From Cercophora sp. LCS_1 (Eukaryota > Ascomycota > Sordariomycetes > Sordariales > Lasiosphaeriaceae), in contig JAPZLL010000036.1 of the NCBI GenBank assembly GCA_036250225.1, positions 306,300-370,299 on the forward strand: a DNA stretch of 64,000 bases, in the 5' to 3' direction. The notes under the pieces are model-generated. The model made no database searches. It was not told where the DNA came from and saw nothing but the letters and a program-made list of their open reading frames with translations. Below, one piece after another: positions 1 to 10,891 of this stretch. The position numbers and the translations under genes are program-made. How positions within the stretch are numbered: the first letter of the stretch is position 1; the number at the start of each line of letters is the position of its first letter.

Positions 1-142
1 CGGTGTTCTGGAAGCGTGCCGAGACAGGCGTTCGCTCGCCATGGCGCATGAGGATCTGCACCAATTGGAGTTCAAGACCCTCCGGGTAGAGCTTCCGGAG
101 CTCTTCGTCCGTGTATGGCTTACGTGGTATCAGGGTCGTCAT
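1..142 (-). CDS. Histidine acid phosphatase family protein, 5' part only
   Basis: The minus strand opens with an ATG at 142 and stays open to the window edge (47 codons plus one base). The predicted N-terminus ends in a run containing RHGERTPV, the catalytic RHGxRxP motif of histidine (branched) acid phosphatases. In that family the motif histidine is the phosphorylated nucleophile. No signal peptide precedes the motif: only about 33 residues lie before it and they are charged (TDEELRKL). This favours an intracellular or mitochondrial lysophosphatidic-acid-phosphatase-like member over a secreted phytase; that is inference. The rest of the gene lies outside the window. It is head-to-head with the PPR gene at 479. 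Confidence 0.8.
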   Translation of the reverse strand, partial: MTTLIPRKPYTDEELRKLYPEGLELQLVQILMRHGERTPVSARFQNT

Positions 143-478
143 TGTCACACTTGATGCAACGAGCTTTGTGGAAGGGAAAGTGCAGACCTGGAAACGGTGA
201 GCCGAGAACGGTGAACCTTGAGGGGGAGAGCTGTCAGCTGCCAGCAGCTAATGACGTACCACAGGATTGAGCTGCACCAACAGGTGGAGCTTGGCTTCCG
301 ATGAACCCCTGCAGTGGGACGGATGAATGTGGGGCCCCTCGGTTTTCAATTGGAGGCATCGCAGCTTGGAGGAAAAAAATAACAAGACATTTCCTCGACG
401 ACATTTGACGATTCTTCCGGCGCGACCAAGGCCGTCCTTAATGGCCACGAACCCGTCACCGACAATTACGTACCGAGG
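143..478. promoter_or_regulatory. Divergent intergenic region, acid phosphatase / PPR gene
   Basis: This 336 bp gap separates two divergently transcribed start codons and must hold both promoters and 5' leaders. I see no clear TATA box and no other coding sequence. Confidence 0.5.
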
Positions 479-3094
479 ATGAAGGAACTAGGATACGTGT
501 GCCTAAGATGCCGCTTCAAGCTTCTTGTCGCGTCGCGGGGAGTTCAGGGCTTGCGTTCGAGAACCGCACAGTACAGCACCGATGCCAGCGAAACCCGACC
601 TCGAGATTCGAGCCAGAAAGATGCCTCGGCCACGGCCACAGCGTCCAGTTCTCGGCGGTCTTCGCGACAAAGATCCAGGGTAGTAGGGCCTGGGGGCTTC
701 CGAAAGGTCGTACAGGCAGACAACTCAGCGGCGATAGCCATGTTCCAAAGGATTGTCAACGAGCCTGGTTCCTCGGATAATATCGCTCTCGTAAAAGATG
801 CAGCGAAAATCCAGGCAATCCTTCGAACTGGGACGGTGGCAGAGGCGTATGCCTTGTTTCGGGATACCCTGTACCCTCAGCTCCAGAACCTCAAGGGAAC
901 ATTGCCACATATTGTCAAGGAACAAGTCGGTAGTAACTTGTTCCCAAAGGTTGCTGCAGAGCTAGCAAAGGATTTTGGGTCCAGCGACTTTCCTACCGTG
1001 GCCCGTCTCACGGAGCTCATGGTTGAGTTGGATGTCATGAAACCAGCTATCTGGGGTACCTTGATGGTCCATCTCCTGGAAGCCATCTGTAGCTCAAGTG
1101 CGTCCCCAAATGATTACTCCTCTGTTCTGGGGTATGAGACCGCCATGGCACGCCGTGATGTGCTTCTCCACGATCTTTTCGACGCTTGGAAGGCATTTGG
1201 ACCTTGGGAAACAGAAAGCAAGCCGGATGGAGAGGAAGACGCGATCTCAGGAGGAGCCGACTCCGCATCGGCCCCAAACCCCATCGGCGGAGATCTCGCG
1301 AGTCTAGACTTGGTTGAGGACTCGTCCCTACCTGCTACGGACCAGTCAAAACCGCAACGCAGGCCTGACTTCCACAATGCCTTTGCAGACTTATTTCCCA
1401 ACCTTCCACGAGAAACCCTCCTTCGTCCATCCTGGGCTGCAATTGCAACCTACAAGGTGCTGGCGGATACTAAACAGCAGAACATCACCCTCTGGCAAAA
1501 GGCGAGCCCTTTTTTAGACGCCATGGGCCAGCTCCTCGCTAAGACTAGGCTTCCAAATCTCGCGAAGAACGACGGGCCTCCGTTTGCTGGGTGTCCTCCA
1601 TCCATCGGTTCCACCATTCGCCAATTTCTAGGACACCCATTGCACAAAGGTCGTGTTGAATGGAAACCTCCAACACCCGCTGCCAATGCCCCGAGCGAGG
1701 CTGCCGTTATTCAGCAACAACTTGGGCAGGCATTTCGTTCTCGAAACGTCAGGGATGTCAAAAAAGCGTGGGCCAAATTCTGGGGCGTTGATCCAACTCC
1801 CTCGGAAGCCCGTGTGGAACGGCTTCGCGAGATGGGCAGCATGTTCGATTATTTCATTTCAGTTTATATGGCCATGCGTGAAACGCAACTAGCGCTATCC
1901 GTCTGGGATTCGATGGTCCAAGCCGGCGTCCAACCGACTATCAACACGTACACGTCTATGATGAGGGGCTGCGCGGCGGCCAAGAACGCGGCCGGAATCA
2001 ACGCTGTCTGGAAACGGCTCGCCGCCTCGGGTTTGCAGCTCGACGTGCCAGCCTGGACAGCCCGCATCTCGGGCCTCATCACGTCCAACGACCTCGACGG
2101 CAGCATCGCCGCCCTCAACGAAATGGCACACATCTGGCGTCAACGAGAGGACCCCAAGTACGCAGCCATAGCCGTGCAACCATCAGTTGAACCCGTCAAC
2201 GCCATCCTGGTAGCCCTCATCAGACTGAACCGTCTGACCACAGCAAAGAACGTCCTCTCATGGGCGGCAAAACAAGGCATCGACCCCGACGTCTACACCT
2301 TCAACATCCTTCTCCGCCCCCTCCTCCGCCAAGGGCACATCGAAGAGGTCCAGGACATGCTCGCCATGATGCGCTCCCTCAACATCCAACCCGACAGCGC
2401 CACCTTCACCATCCTCCTCGAAGTCGCCTTGGTCGGCATCGGCTCCAAGCCCGCCGAAGAACAGGTCCAAACTGTGCAGCGCACAATCCGCGATGTCGAA
2501 TCCGCCGGCGTCGCCGCAAACATGGAGACATACGGCAAAATGGTGTACATCCTCCTCGAGGAAGAAAACGCCGACCCCGCCGTCAAGGCCGTGCTGGCGC
2601 ACATCTGGGGCCGTGGCCTCGAGCTATCTAGACACATCTACACCATGCTCGCAGAGTATTACTTTACGCGTAGCCCACCCGACGCCGACGCCGTAACGGC
2701 GCTCATCGAGAACCGTGGACTCAAACGGAACGGAAAGATTGACCGGGTCTTTTGGGAGCGTGTCATCAAGGGGTACTGCAAAGTCGGACAGGTTGACAAA
2801 GCGCTCGAGGTGTTCAGCGGGTTGTCGAGAGACGGCTCGGCGATTACCTTTTCGACGCTCTACGATTTTCTTCTCGCTCTGCTGGACAGCGGACTGCAGA
2901 GCGAGGCCAAGGGGGTTGTGCGCACGGCGAAGGAGTACAAGGATGAGGTGGAGGAGACGGAAGTCAATGGCGTGACACCTGCCAAGAACGGGCGCTGGTG
3001 GAAGCACCGTTTCTGGCATTTGGCTGAGCAGAACGGCCTGTTGGAGGACGGCATACTAGAGAGTTTCCAGGCGTCGAAGGAGGGGAGGCCCTGA
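479..3094 (+). CDS. Mitochondrial pentatricopeptide repeat (PPR) protein
   Basis: This is an 871-residue single-exon protein. The first ~60 residues are rich in Arg, Ser and Thr with almost no acidic residues (for example SSRRSSRQRSR), a typical mitochondrial presequence. From about residue 470 onward there are PPR-type helical hairpins, for example the stretches around ALSVWDSMVQAGVQPTINTY, LSWAAKQGIDPDVYTFNILL and MLAMMRSLNIQPDSATFTIL. These match the ~35-residue repeat that binds RNA one base per repeat. The likely role is maturation, stability or translation of a mitochondrial transcript. Ascomycetes have few PPR proteins (Pet309/Cya-5, CIA84, Dmr1/Ccm1 types) and I could not assign it to one. 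The start is the first in-frame ATG and opens directly into the presequence. Confidence 0.85.
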   Translation: MKELGYVCLRCRFKLLVASRGVQGLRSRTAQYSTDASETRPRDSSQKDASATATASSSRRSSRQRSRVVGPGGFRKVVQADNSAAIAMFQRIVNEPGSSDNIALVKDAAKIQAILRTGTVAEAYALFRDTLYPQLQNLKGTLPHIVKEQVGSNLFPKVAAELAKDFGSSDFPTVARLTELMVELDVMKPAIWGTLMVHLLEAICSSSASPNDYSSVLGYETAMARRDVLLHDLFDAWKAFGPWETESKPDGEEDAISGGADSASAPNPIGGDLASLDLVEDSSLPATDQSKPQRRPDFHNAFADLFPNLPRETLLRPSWAAIATYKVLADTKQQNITLWQKASPFLDAMGQLLAKTRLPNLAKNDGPPFAGCPPSIGSTIRQFLGHPLHKGRVEWKPPTPAANAPSEAAVIQQQLGQAFRSRNVRDVKKAWAKFWGVDPTPSEARVERLREMGSMFDYFISVYMAMRETQLALSVWDSMVQAGVQPTINTYTSMMRGCAAAKNAAGINAVWKRLAASGLQLDVPAWTARISGLITSNDLDGSIAALNEMAHIWRQREDPKYAAIAVQPSVEPVNAILVALIRLNRLTTAKNVLSWAAKQGIDPDVYTFNILLRPLLRQGHIEEVQDMLAMMRSLNIQPDSATFTILLEVALVGIGSKPAEEQVQTVQRTIRDVESAGVAANMETYGKMVYILLEEENADPAVKAVLAHIWGRGLELSRHIYTMLAEYYFTRSPPDADAVTALIENRGLKRNGKIDRVFWERVIKGYCKVGQVDKALEVFSGLSRDGSAITFSTLYDFLLALLDSGLQSEAKGVVRTAKEYKDEVEETEVNGVTPAKNGRWWKHRFWHLAEQNGLLEDGILESFQASKEGRP

Positions 3095-3198
3095 GATTGG
3101 ATTGATTGTCCTGTATGATATGAAGAGATAAGAAAGACTATTTGGTTCAATTCAAGGAGGTTGAATGCGGCTTCCTCTTCATGGTGGCGAGTGCCAAG

Positions 3199-3231
<33 letters not shown>

Positions 3232-3888
3232 AGGCGGCCAAGGTTCCCCGCCGCGCGCGTCGTAGCTTTATTGACACCGAAAAAGGGGCATGGGGGATGA
3301 TTGGTTCTCGTCACCTCAACCAACCGCCCTATCATGTCGCAAACAAGACGTCGCATGATCAAATCACTTCAATACCCGGAACGACTTCCCTTTCGCGGTG
3401 AGATTTCACTGTCCGTTGACAAGTAGCTTTTTGAGGCATCGAACTTCTTGGATTTTTATTTGTGAACCCATCTTCCAGCGAGATTGGTATCATCAACTTG
3501 ACGCCTTCCGTCCACTCCAGTCCACCAAACTCCATTTCGCTTCCATCCTCTTTTCAGATTCAGATGGGGGGTATATGCACGCACCATAATCCAACTAACC
3601 CAAAACAACATACGCTTCCGTTCTTGCTTGCTTTTCGAGCAAAAATCCCGCAAAATAAGCTTGCTTGCTTTGCTATCCCATGTATCCCGTTTCCGTTTGC
3701 GTTTCTCTTTTGCCAAGATTCCCGATTGGCTTGACATTCCCCCATTCCCAAGTATGTACAACAAGCCTGTAAACGAAGAGCAAGAGAAAAAGGCGCCGCC
3801 CGTTCTATAACCGGATCTACCGTTTTATGGCCCAGAGATGAGAAGAGAAAAAAAAAGACCGATTAAAAGTTGATAAAAATTGAGGCGC
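3095..3888. other. Convergent intergenic region, no gene seen
   Basis: This 794 bp stretch separates the 3' ends of the PPR gene and the glycogen-binding-like gene. Apart from the GGCT microsatellite and A/T-rich tracts (3640-3900) likely to be 3' UTR, I see nothing coding. Confidence 0.5.
3200..3230. repeat. (GGCT)n tetranucleotide microsatellite
   Basis: Nearly eight uninterrupted GGCT units lie about 105 bp beyond the PPR stop codon. They are probably in the 3' UTR or the convergent intergenic space. Confidence 0.9.
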
Positions 3889-5765
3889 TTAGTCTTTGCC
3901 GCGAATGACGTCTGCCATCCAGCCGAGCTCGTTGACAAGGTCCTCGAGCCCGGAGTTGGGAATGGGACTGGTGAGAAGGGATGTGTGTCCGACCGGGAGG
4001 TCTGCTTCGTCGCTTGCAACAAGAGCTGGTGAACCAACAGGTTGCTGGGTCACGACACGAAGCTTCCCGGTCTCGTGCGAGGACTGAGGGAGGCTGTATG
4101 TGGAAAGAGCGACGTCAAGGTCTCGAACGAAGGAGCTGCGCATGCCGAGCGTCGTGTCGATGCCTGGGAGTGAGATGGGTTCTTCTTCGGTCGAGGTGAA
4201 GACATCATCGTCCTCTTCTTCGGAGTGGTAGAATGAAGGGAGAGAGTTGGAATCGGGTGACTTAGGTGAGTTTTGCGAGTAGAAGCTTGCGTCGGAGAAT
4301 GAGAATCGAGGCTCCGATGCTGCCGCGACCTCGAGATGCGGGACGAGAGGTGGAGGGCGTGTTGGCGGCGCAGGTAGGGTGTTGGCAAGAGACGTTGAAG
4401 TGGCCGGCGGCGTCGGCGTGGCGGATCTCTGGGTCGGTGGAGGAGACAGGCCGGTGAACTGCAGGTGCTCGGACACAGCTGACGTCGCAAAGTTGTCGTC
4501 GTCCTCATTCTCCTCCACAATGTCCTCCGGTATTGCGATTGCCGGTCGATCGATGGCCTCGGGCTCTTCCGTCTGCACGTTGTCATCCAGCAGGAACCTG
4601 CGGAGTGATTCAGGTGAAATGTCTCTTGATCGGCTGCCGTCCGATGACCTAAGGCCGCGCTCATCCTCCCAAGCCGCGATCTCATTGTCCGTCGACAGCG
4701 AGGAAGAGCTTGCCTTGCGGCTGAACAACTTGCGAGGGGAGAAGGACCACCCAGAGCCGGGCGACAGTGACCTTGCAGAGCGCTTGTGCTGGAGTCGGAC
4801 CGTTGGAGCCGAGCCGATGCGACGAAAGTTTGCCTCTGGAGGTACGGGGATCGACCGCGGTGTGTTGTACTTGTCTGCTGGGTTCATCGTCTTGAAGTTG
4901 TCTTCATGGAGAGAGTTGAGGGATGCACTGCGCTGTCTGCTTGGCTGCTCGACGGGGACCCAGAGGGTGTTGACAGTTTGACCAGGGAGATATGGGCAGG
5001 CATTTGTGGACGGAAGCGCAGGGTCGTGTGTCTCGGACGCACCATCCAACTCGTACTGCATGGCTCGGTTAGGACAACTGGAATGTTGTGGCGGAGTATA
5101 CGGCGGCCTAATACTCACGTAGTAGTAGTACGTCTGTCCCATTTTGAGGCCGCCGTTTCGTTTTGGAACACTGCCACCATCGCCATCGCAGATGATATCC
5201 TTAAACGAATAACATCCCCGCCATTGGCCGCGGTCCCGTCGAACGTCGCGCTCCATTCTGTATGCCCGACCAAAGTTGTCCCACGAGCCGACAAGTTGGA
5301 CTGCTTGAACCGAGGGGTGCGTTCGTCTGCATTTCTGTCAGTCCTCGCTCAGGGGTTGCTTTGTGATGAGGTAACATCGCGCCAGGTACAGCCGTTTAGG
5401 GCGGGGGTAGGGCATGGGTATGAGACAGCACGCCGCCCTGGTGTTGCAACCAAACATGCCATCGCCGGCCTCGTCTGATGTTGAGGCCTGCATGTGCTGG
5501 CCTATTCTCAGGGGAACGTTGTCGCCGGGAAAAAGCTCAGACGAACGTACATACAGTAGTGAGTGAGTAGTAGTATGTAGAAAGGAGAAAAGGGAGACAA
5601 GCCCGTGATGAGATGAGATAAAGAGCGGAGAGCAGTTGGTGTGGTAACAGTGCAGGACCGAGCCGAGCGACGAAGCGAAGGAGGAGAAAGGAGAGATATA
5701 AAATCCGAAGATGGTTCAAGGTGAACTCACAACATAAAAGTAAAGAGCGTGGTGGTCGGGTCCAT
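3889..5765 (-). CDS. AMPK/CBM48-type glycogen-binding-like domain protein, serine-rich
   Basis: Three exons (5765-5731, 5326-5119, 5055-3889) join in frame to give 469 residues. The spliced N-terminus reads MDPTTTLFTFML then RTHPSVQAVQLVGSWDNFGR. VGSWDNF is the hallmark of the AMPK-beta/CBM48 carbohydrate-binding fold. The domain continues through CDGDGG, PKRNGGLKMGQTYYYYYELD and CPYLPGQTVNTLWVPVE, ending near residue 140. The remainder is disordered and Ser/Pro/Glu-rich with probable phosphosites (SPGSGWSFSPRKLFSRK). No catalytic domain follows, so it may be a scaffold or glycogen-associated regulator; this is inference. Intron 1 is long (404 bp, GTGAGT...TGCAG) and intron 2 is 63 bp. Splicing of intron 1 completes a Leu codon (TT|A). 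Confidence 0.75.
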
Positions 5766-8700
5766 GCCGAAAGCGTGAATATTGGACTCGTCCGCGCTTG
5801 AGCGGACGAATCCTGAGGCGATGGGAAGGAGCTGATCTTTATAAATCGAATATCGATTACCGCGAGGTGGACAGATCCACAAAGACGCGCAGACGAGATG
5901 TGGAAGATGGAAGGTATTCTATCGCCGGTATGAAGGGTTGACCCTCCTGGCCAATGGGAGCCCTCAGGTCGTGTTTGGAAGCGCCGTGATGGAGGGCGAC
6001 GCAGTAGGGTCGCAATTGTGAGTGGACGGCGCTTACAAGCGACAAGCGGCGAGGACGAGGGTCAATGTTTCGAGTTCCCTAGAGCTGACTTGTTTCTCGG
6101 CTGGGTCCAATCAGGTTTTTACGGCGAAGCTATGCGAGCATTGCACTGCGCCGTCGACCGGTCCACGGCGATGTTGTCGAGGGCAATCCGAGGGGATTGG
6201 GGCGCTCTTTCACGTTCAGACTCGGGATAAATCCCGTTGTGCTGGCCCAGGCAAAGCGGCAGCGAGGTCTATTTCAGGCTGTCCGTCCCAAGCCCCTAGC
6301 TGCCAGGTCCTAGCAGCTAGGGTCGGGCATGCTGAAGAACGCTTTGGCCCCGAGCTTCAGCGTGGAGGGAGGATCGAATGAGATCGCGCAATGGGGCGGC
6401 TTGCAGACGATCGGTGGCTAGGATTGGCCAGTTTTTCATGCACCGCTAATCTCGCCAGGGCTCAGCCATGTCGGGAGTCCCTGTCCAACCATGTGGGAGG
6501 TTAATTGGTTTGGTGATTGTGCCGCGAAGCGTGAACTGCAGGCCTCTGCGGCGCTGGTGATGTTGCACCGGGACACTTGGTGCGCTGTTTGATCTCTGGT
6601 TGCAGCGGGCGGCTCGCACATCAATTTGGACCCTGACAACGAGCTGAGATTGCCGAGAACGACGGGCGACTGGTTGAGGCCAACGCCGCGACACAACAAC
6701 AGCAACGACGCCGTTTCGAGTCAGCTTGTGGATGTTGAACGACAACGATGCAACGCGCAGCCCCGCACTATCCGTAGCGGTGAGACCTGCAAGACAGGGA
6801 ACAAGACAATAACAGGAAACCGGCGGGATGATGACCTGTCAAGCCATCATGATCCAATCGATCGGTCGAATGGAGGTGCGGCTTCCAAGGGAGGCTAGCA
6901 CCTCTAATGCACGACCAAGACAGATGACGACGAACACACATTGGCATGATGAGTTGGTGCCAGTGCAGCAACAACAGCAGCGAGACTGCAGAAGACGGTG
7001 CCTGAAGACGGCCGTTGTCAGCAAAGGGAAGATCCATGGGAGCTGAGACGTCGTCCGCTTGTCCGCGTCTCATCGTCGCCGACTAACATCCGCTTCCACT
7101 GGGAGCTCCAACGATTGAGTTGAACGGCCAGTCTCACACCAGAGACTTGTATCTTCCAATCCCCCAAATTGACGGCAACTGCATCTCGAGATGCAGCCGG
7201 ACGCAATTGGATGTAATGAATCGATAATTGGCAGACACGGCCCAAAATATCCACTCGAGATTGCCAGGGGTCAAGTGGGTTGCGGAGGTTGCGTTGGTTT
7301 CGCGGGAGCGGGGCGCACAGGCCAAGTCGTGCCAAGCATCTGGGAGCGAACAGGAGCCACTGGGCAACGACTTTCATGCATGCCATCTGGCCGCTGCCGT
7401 CCCTGGATGTCGAGTCAAGACCCAGCAACGAAGTGAAGCTCCAAACGCGACACTCCACGAGCGTTCCCCTATTCCCAACAAGACTCAGCTGACATTGATC
7501 GCAACGGCGCACGACACCGTTTGCTACGCACACTTGCAGCCAGCATTGGACGCTGGCCGAGCCAGCCGCGACGAGTGTGACCGAACCAAAATCATTTGCC
7601 GGGAGTGACGACACAATGCGTTGTTGTGCAACCTGGCGTCCCAAACCCAAGGACCTACCCATCAACGGCTGCCCGCAGCCGGGCAACCCGCAGTCGTGAT
7701 TGACGCGCCCCTAGAGACCCGAGCCACGGAACGCAGCCACCCACTGCTTTTGATCCAGGGGTCGTGTTCGGGTCTTCTCGAATGGTTGTTGGTGCGACTT
7801 AGAGCTGACGACAATCCATTTGAACGAGATTGCTTTGTGGGAGCGATTCGTGAATGCCTTGTGCCGCAACTGCATCATATGTTACCAAGCAAACCAGGTC
7901 CCGACATGAACAACAGACCGCAGCCGAAGAAGCATCGAGTTCTGAAGAATTGGGACCTGCTGAGATGAAGGCCTGGATAATCTCACCCAACAGTCTTCCA
8001 GTCTTCCGAGAGGATTTCGCTTTGACTCCAACAACCGCAACACTGTAGCTGCGCCAACTTGACCGCTGGCGTGATGACTTATCAGGCACAGCGTAGTGTC
8101 CACCAGGGGCACATCCCACCTTGGGCGCAGCGGGAAGGATCCGAAACATGACCACCATTGAGACCGAGAAACCTCACAAGCACCAAATCCGTCCAACCTT
8201 CTCGAAGGATTCCGTCGCATTCCCTACGGCGTTGTCGTGCGGCATGGACGTCATGTGTCCATTGTCACTCCTGACCAAGATCAGCAAACCTGGAAATATT
8301 CGCAGCATCCCACGGCCCCCCTGAGCAACATGTTTCCCAGTGAAAATGGGGATGCAAGGGGTGCAAGGGATGCAACACAACACAAAAACGAACAACGTTG
8401 ATTCTCGGTCGTCCCGGACACTAAAACAGTTGATGTTTTTTTTCTCGTTTTCTCTGGAGTACCGATGGCGATCGTTGTCTCAGATACGCCCGTTTCGCTT
8501 GGATGTTTATTGTAGGACGAAAACGTAGTTACACCGACGATCCTATATTTCCGTTTTTTTTCTGCCTCTGCTTTTCCTTCGGTTAGTACGCGATAGGATG
8601 TGACGAGATCAGCGTTGTCCTGGTGTCTGCTTTTCAGTTTGGCTTTAATCCTATCCCACAACCGGTCTGACAGGACGAGTCAGATCTCAAAGTCGTTGAG

Positions 8701-9635
8701 GCTTTGATGAAACGTGCTGTGCCGTCTCGACTTTGCCGCTATTGTCTGTCTGACTTAGCGCCTGACTTATAAACATCTGTACACTTGACAACAAGCCAAC
8801 GAGAAACCATGTCATACACAGACAGCTGCGCCGCGGACCGGGTCGGGCATGCATTGTCACCACAACAAACACCCAGGGAATCCAGGGAAACCCCATGGAA
8901 AAGCCAGGAAATCCCAGGTCACAAATTATTCCACCCATCACACGACACGACATGCTCGATCAGGATCAGAGAAAGTTCTTTCATCATCGTTTCAGGTATT
9001 ACCATTATAGAAGCGGACGACCATCCGCTCCTGTTCCGATGGCATTCGCATTGCCCCATCCCGGCAAAACAATTTCCCCCTCCTTCCCTCTCTTTCCAGG
9101 GAGTCATTCAATCCCTCCGTATAGTAAGAGGATGAGCGGCGAATATCCACACATTCACACAGCCACAGACAAAGCACATACAAGCGTATGGTCCTTGGTT
9201 CCTGTCCGTTCGTCCGTCCATTCAAACATTCCACGCAGCATTCTCCGAGAATTCGGATTCCCATCATCGCCCCGAGAGAAACAAGACAAAAAAGAAGAAC
9301 GCCTCCCAGATGCCGGAATTAAGTTCAATACCGTGGTTTTTGCTTTCAAAACGTTTCGCCCGAAACCGCAATCCAGAAAATGGAGAACAAAGGTAGGCAG
9401 GCCCACACAGAATGACCCCCCGCGAATATGACGTGAAAAAAAGGGGCTGGAAGAAGACAACAAAAAGGGTTTACACGCTCAGCGAATGTTGATTTTACAA
9501 GGGGGAATAAAGGCGGGATATATTCGGGAAAAAAAAAAGCCCACAAAAACCAAAACCCGCTACGACAAAACTCGTGGCAGATGGACGAAGCGAAGGCCAT
9601 TATAAGAAAGGACGGAGTCAGAGAACAGGGTAAGC
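5766..9635. other. 3.9 kb stretch without a convincing gene
   Basis: No open frame here matches a family I recognise, and frames on both strands overlap without one dominating (for example 7018-7686 minus against 7228-7608 plus). It must contain the promoter of the glycogen-binding-like gene and the 3' UTR of SUR2. Short imprecise repeats occur: GGATGCAAGGGGTGCAAGGGATGCAA near 8347 and CCAGGGAATCCAGGGAAACC near 8872. Non-coding RNA or a large regulatory region is possible but unproven. Confidence 0.4.
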
Positions 9636-10891
9636 TCAACTGTGCGCCCTGCCGCTCGGTTGTCTTACTTTCCCATTTGCCTTCCCGTTAGCTGCCGCCT
9701 TGCCGTTCGTGTGGCCGTTCGCGGCGTCATTGCCGTTCTGTGCGGGCTTCTCGTTGACCTGCTTGGCTTCTTTGGCGGCTGCGGTGGCCCTCGTGCGCTC
9801 GTACTTGAGGGATGTGTCGCCCTTCCACATGGTGCCGAGCATACGGTCCCAGATGGTGAAGAAGGGTTGCGAGAAGTTGGTCTTGATGCCCCAGCTCTGG
9901 TGGTGAATGTCGTGGTAGGCAGCATTGTTGCTCGTGATGTGCTGCAGCGGATCCCAGGGGAGAGAGTAGCCGCAGTGATCGTCGACAGTCTTCATCATGG
10001 AGGAAACGAAGTAGAAGAGGCCCAGGCGAGGGGTCATGAACGAGACCTTGTAGGCAATCGCCGGCCCGATGGTGTCGAGAATGAAGCCCTCGACGGGGTG
10101 GTTGTACAGAGCACCGTAGGCGTACGGGACGTAGAGGCGGTGGTGGCGGGAGTGGAATTTGGCTAGAAAAGGGTTAGTTGCGACAAACAGAGCGCGGAAC
10201 CATCCAACTTACTGTACATCCACTTGTTGACGTGCATGGCGCGGTGCCAGAAATACTGCCAGGTGTCAAGGACAACGACGGCCACCCAGAATTGGAACGC
10301 GGGAATGATAGCCCAGTAGATCGCCTTGGCCACGAGCAATTCCCACGCTGCAAACGCCGGGACGGATGCGCCGGTAAGGGTGTCGAGCTGGGTCGTGAGG
10401 AACGGATAGTGTCCCCCGGCGAGCGCGCCAGCCAGGAGAGGATGTGTCGCGGCCATGTTCTTGGAGATTGCGGCGGCGTTGAGACCGACAAGGCCAAGAA
10501 TGGCGGGGAGAGCCCGTTGCGCAAGCCGGATGCGCGTCGCCCAGACAGCCACCTCAAAGTCCTCCATTCCCGTCTGCTGCACCGGCTCCGTCAGGCTCAG
10601 TGTGGTCGACATGCCGATCTGGATAACCTGCTCAATAAGGACATCGCGAAATACTTGGTATCGCGATACTAGGTTTCGCTGCGAGATCTCTTCGGGGGTG
10701 TGGAGGCGGTATTGCGGAAAGAGGTCGAAGACATCGAGGAGGTGGAAGAATATGGACATGACCCAGTAGGCAATGTGCGGGGCGATCAGGGACAGCCAGA
10801 AGTCGGAGATGAAGGGCAGGAGGTCTGGCATCGATCGCAGCTCGTAGGCCGGTAACGGCGGGAGGTCGGACGCGACCGTGATGTTCGCCAT
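9636..10891 (-). CDS. SUR2: Sphinganine C4-hydroxylase (fatty acid hydroxylase superfamily)
   Basis: Two exons (10891-10213, 10162-9636) give 401 residues. The 50 bp intron (GTAAGT...TAG) falls inside a histidine-box region. The protein would hydroxylate C4 of dihydrosphingosine to phytosphingosine in the ER membrane. The di-iron histidine boxes are present: WHRAMH near residue 216, HSRHHR near 230 and HDIHH near 309, and the flanks (WDPLQHITSNNAAYHDIHHQ, FFTIWDRMLGT) are strongly Sur2-like. Several hydrophobic membrane spans precede the boxes. The C-terminal tail is a low-complexity Asn/Gly/Ala/Lys repeat. A longer upstream reading frame exists, but the start at MANITV fits the family length. 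Confidence 0.92.

Noticed and set aside
7018..7686. 222-codon minus-strand open frame in the large gap
   Set aside because: It has no recognisable family, overlaps competing frames on the plus strand and has no splice partners.
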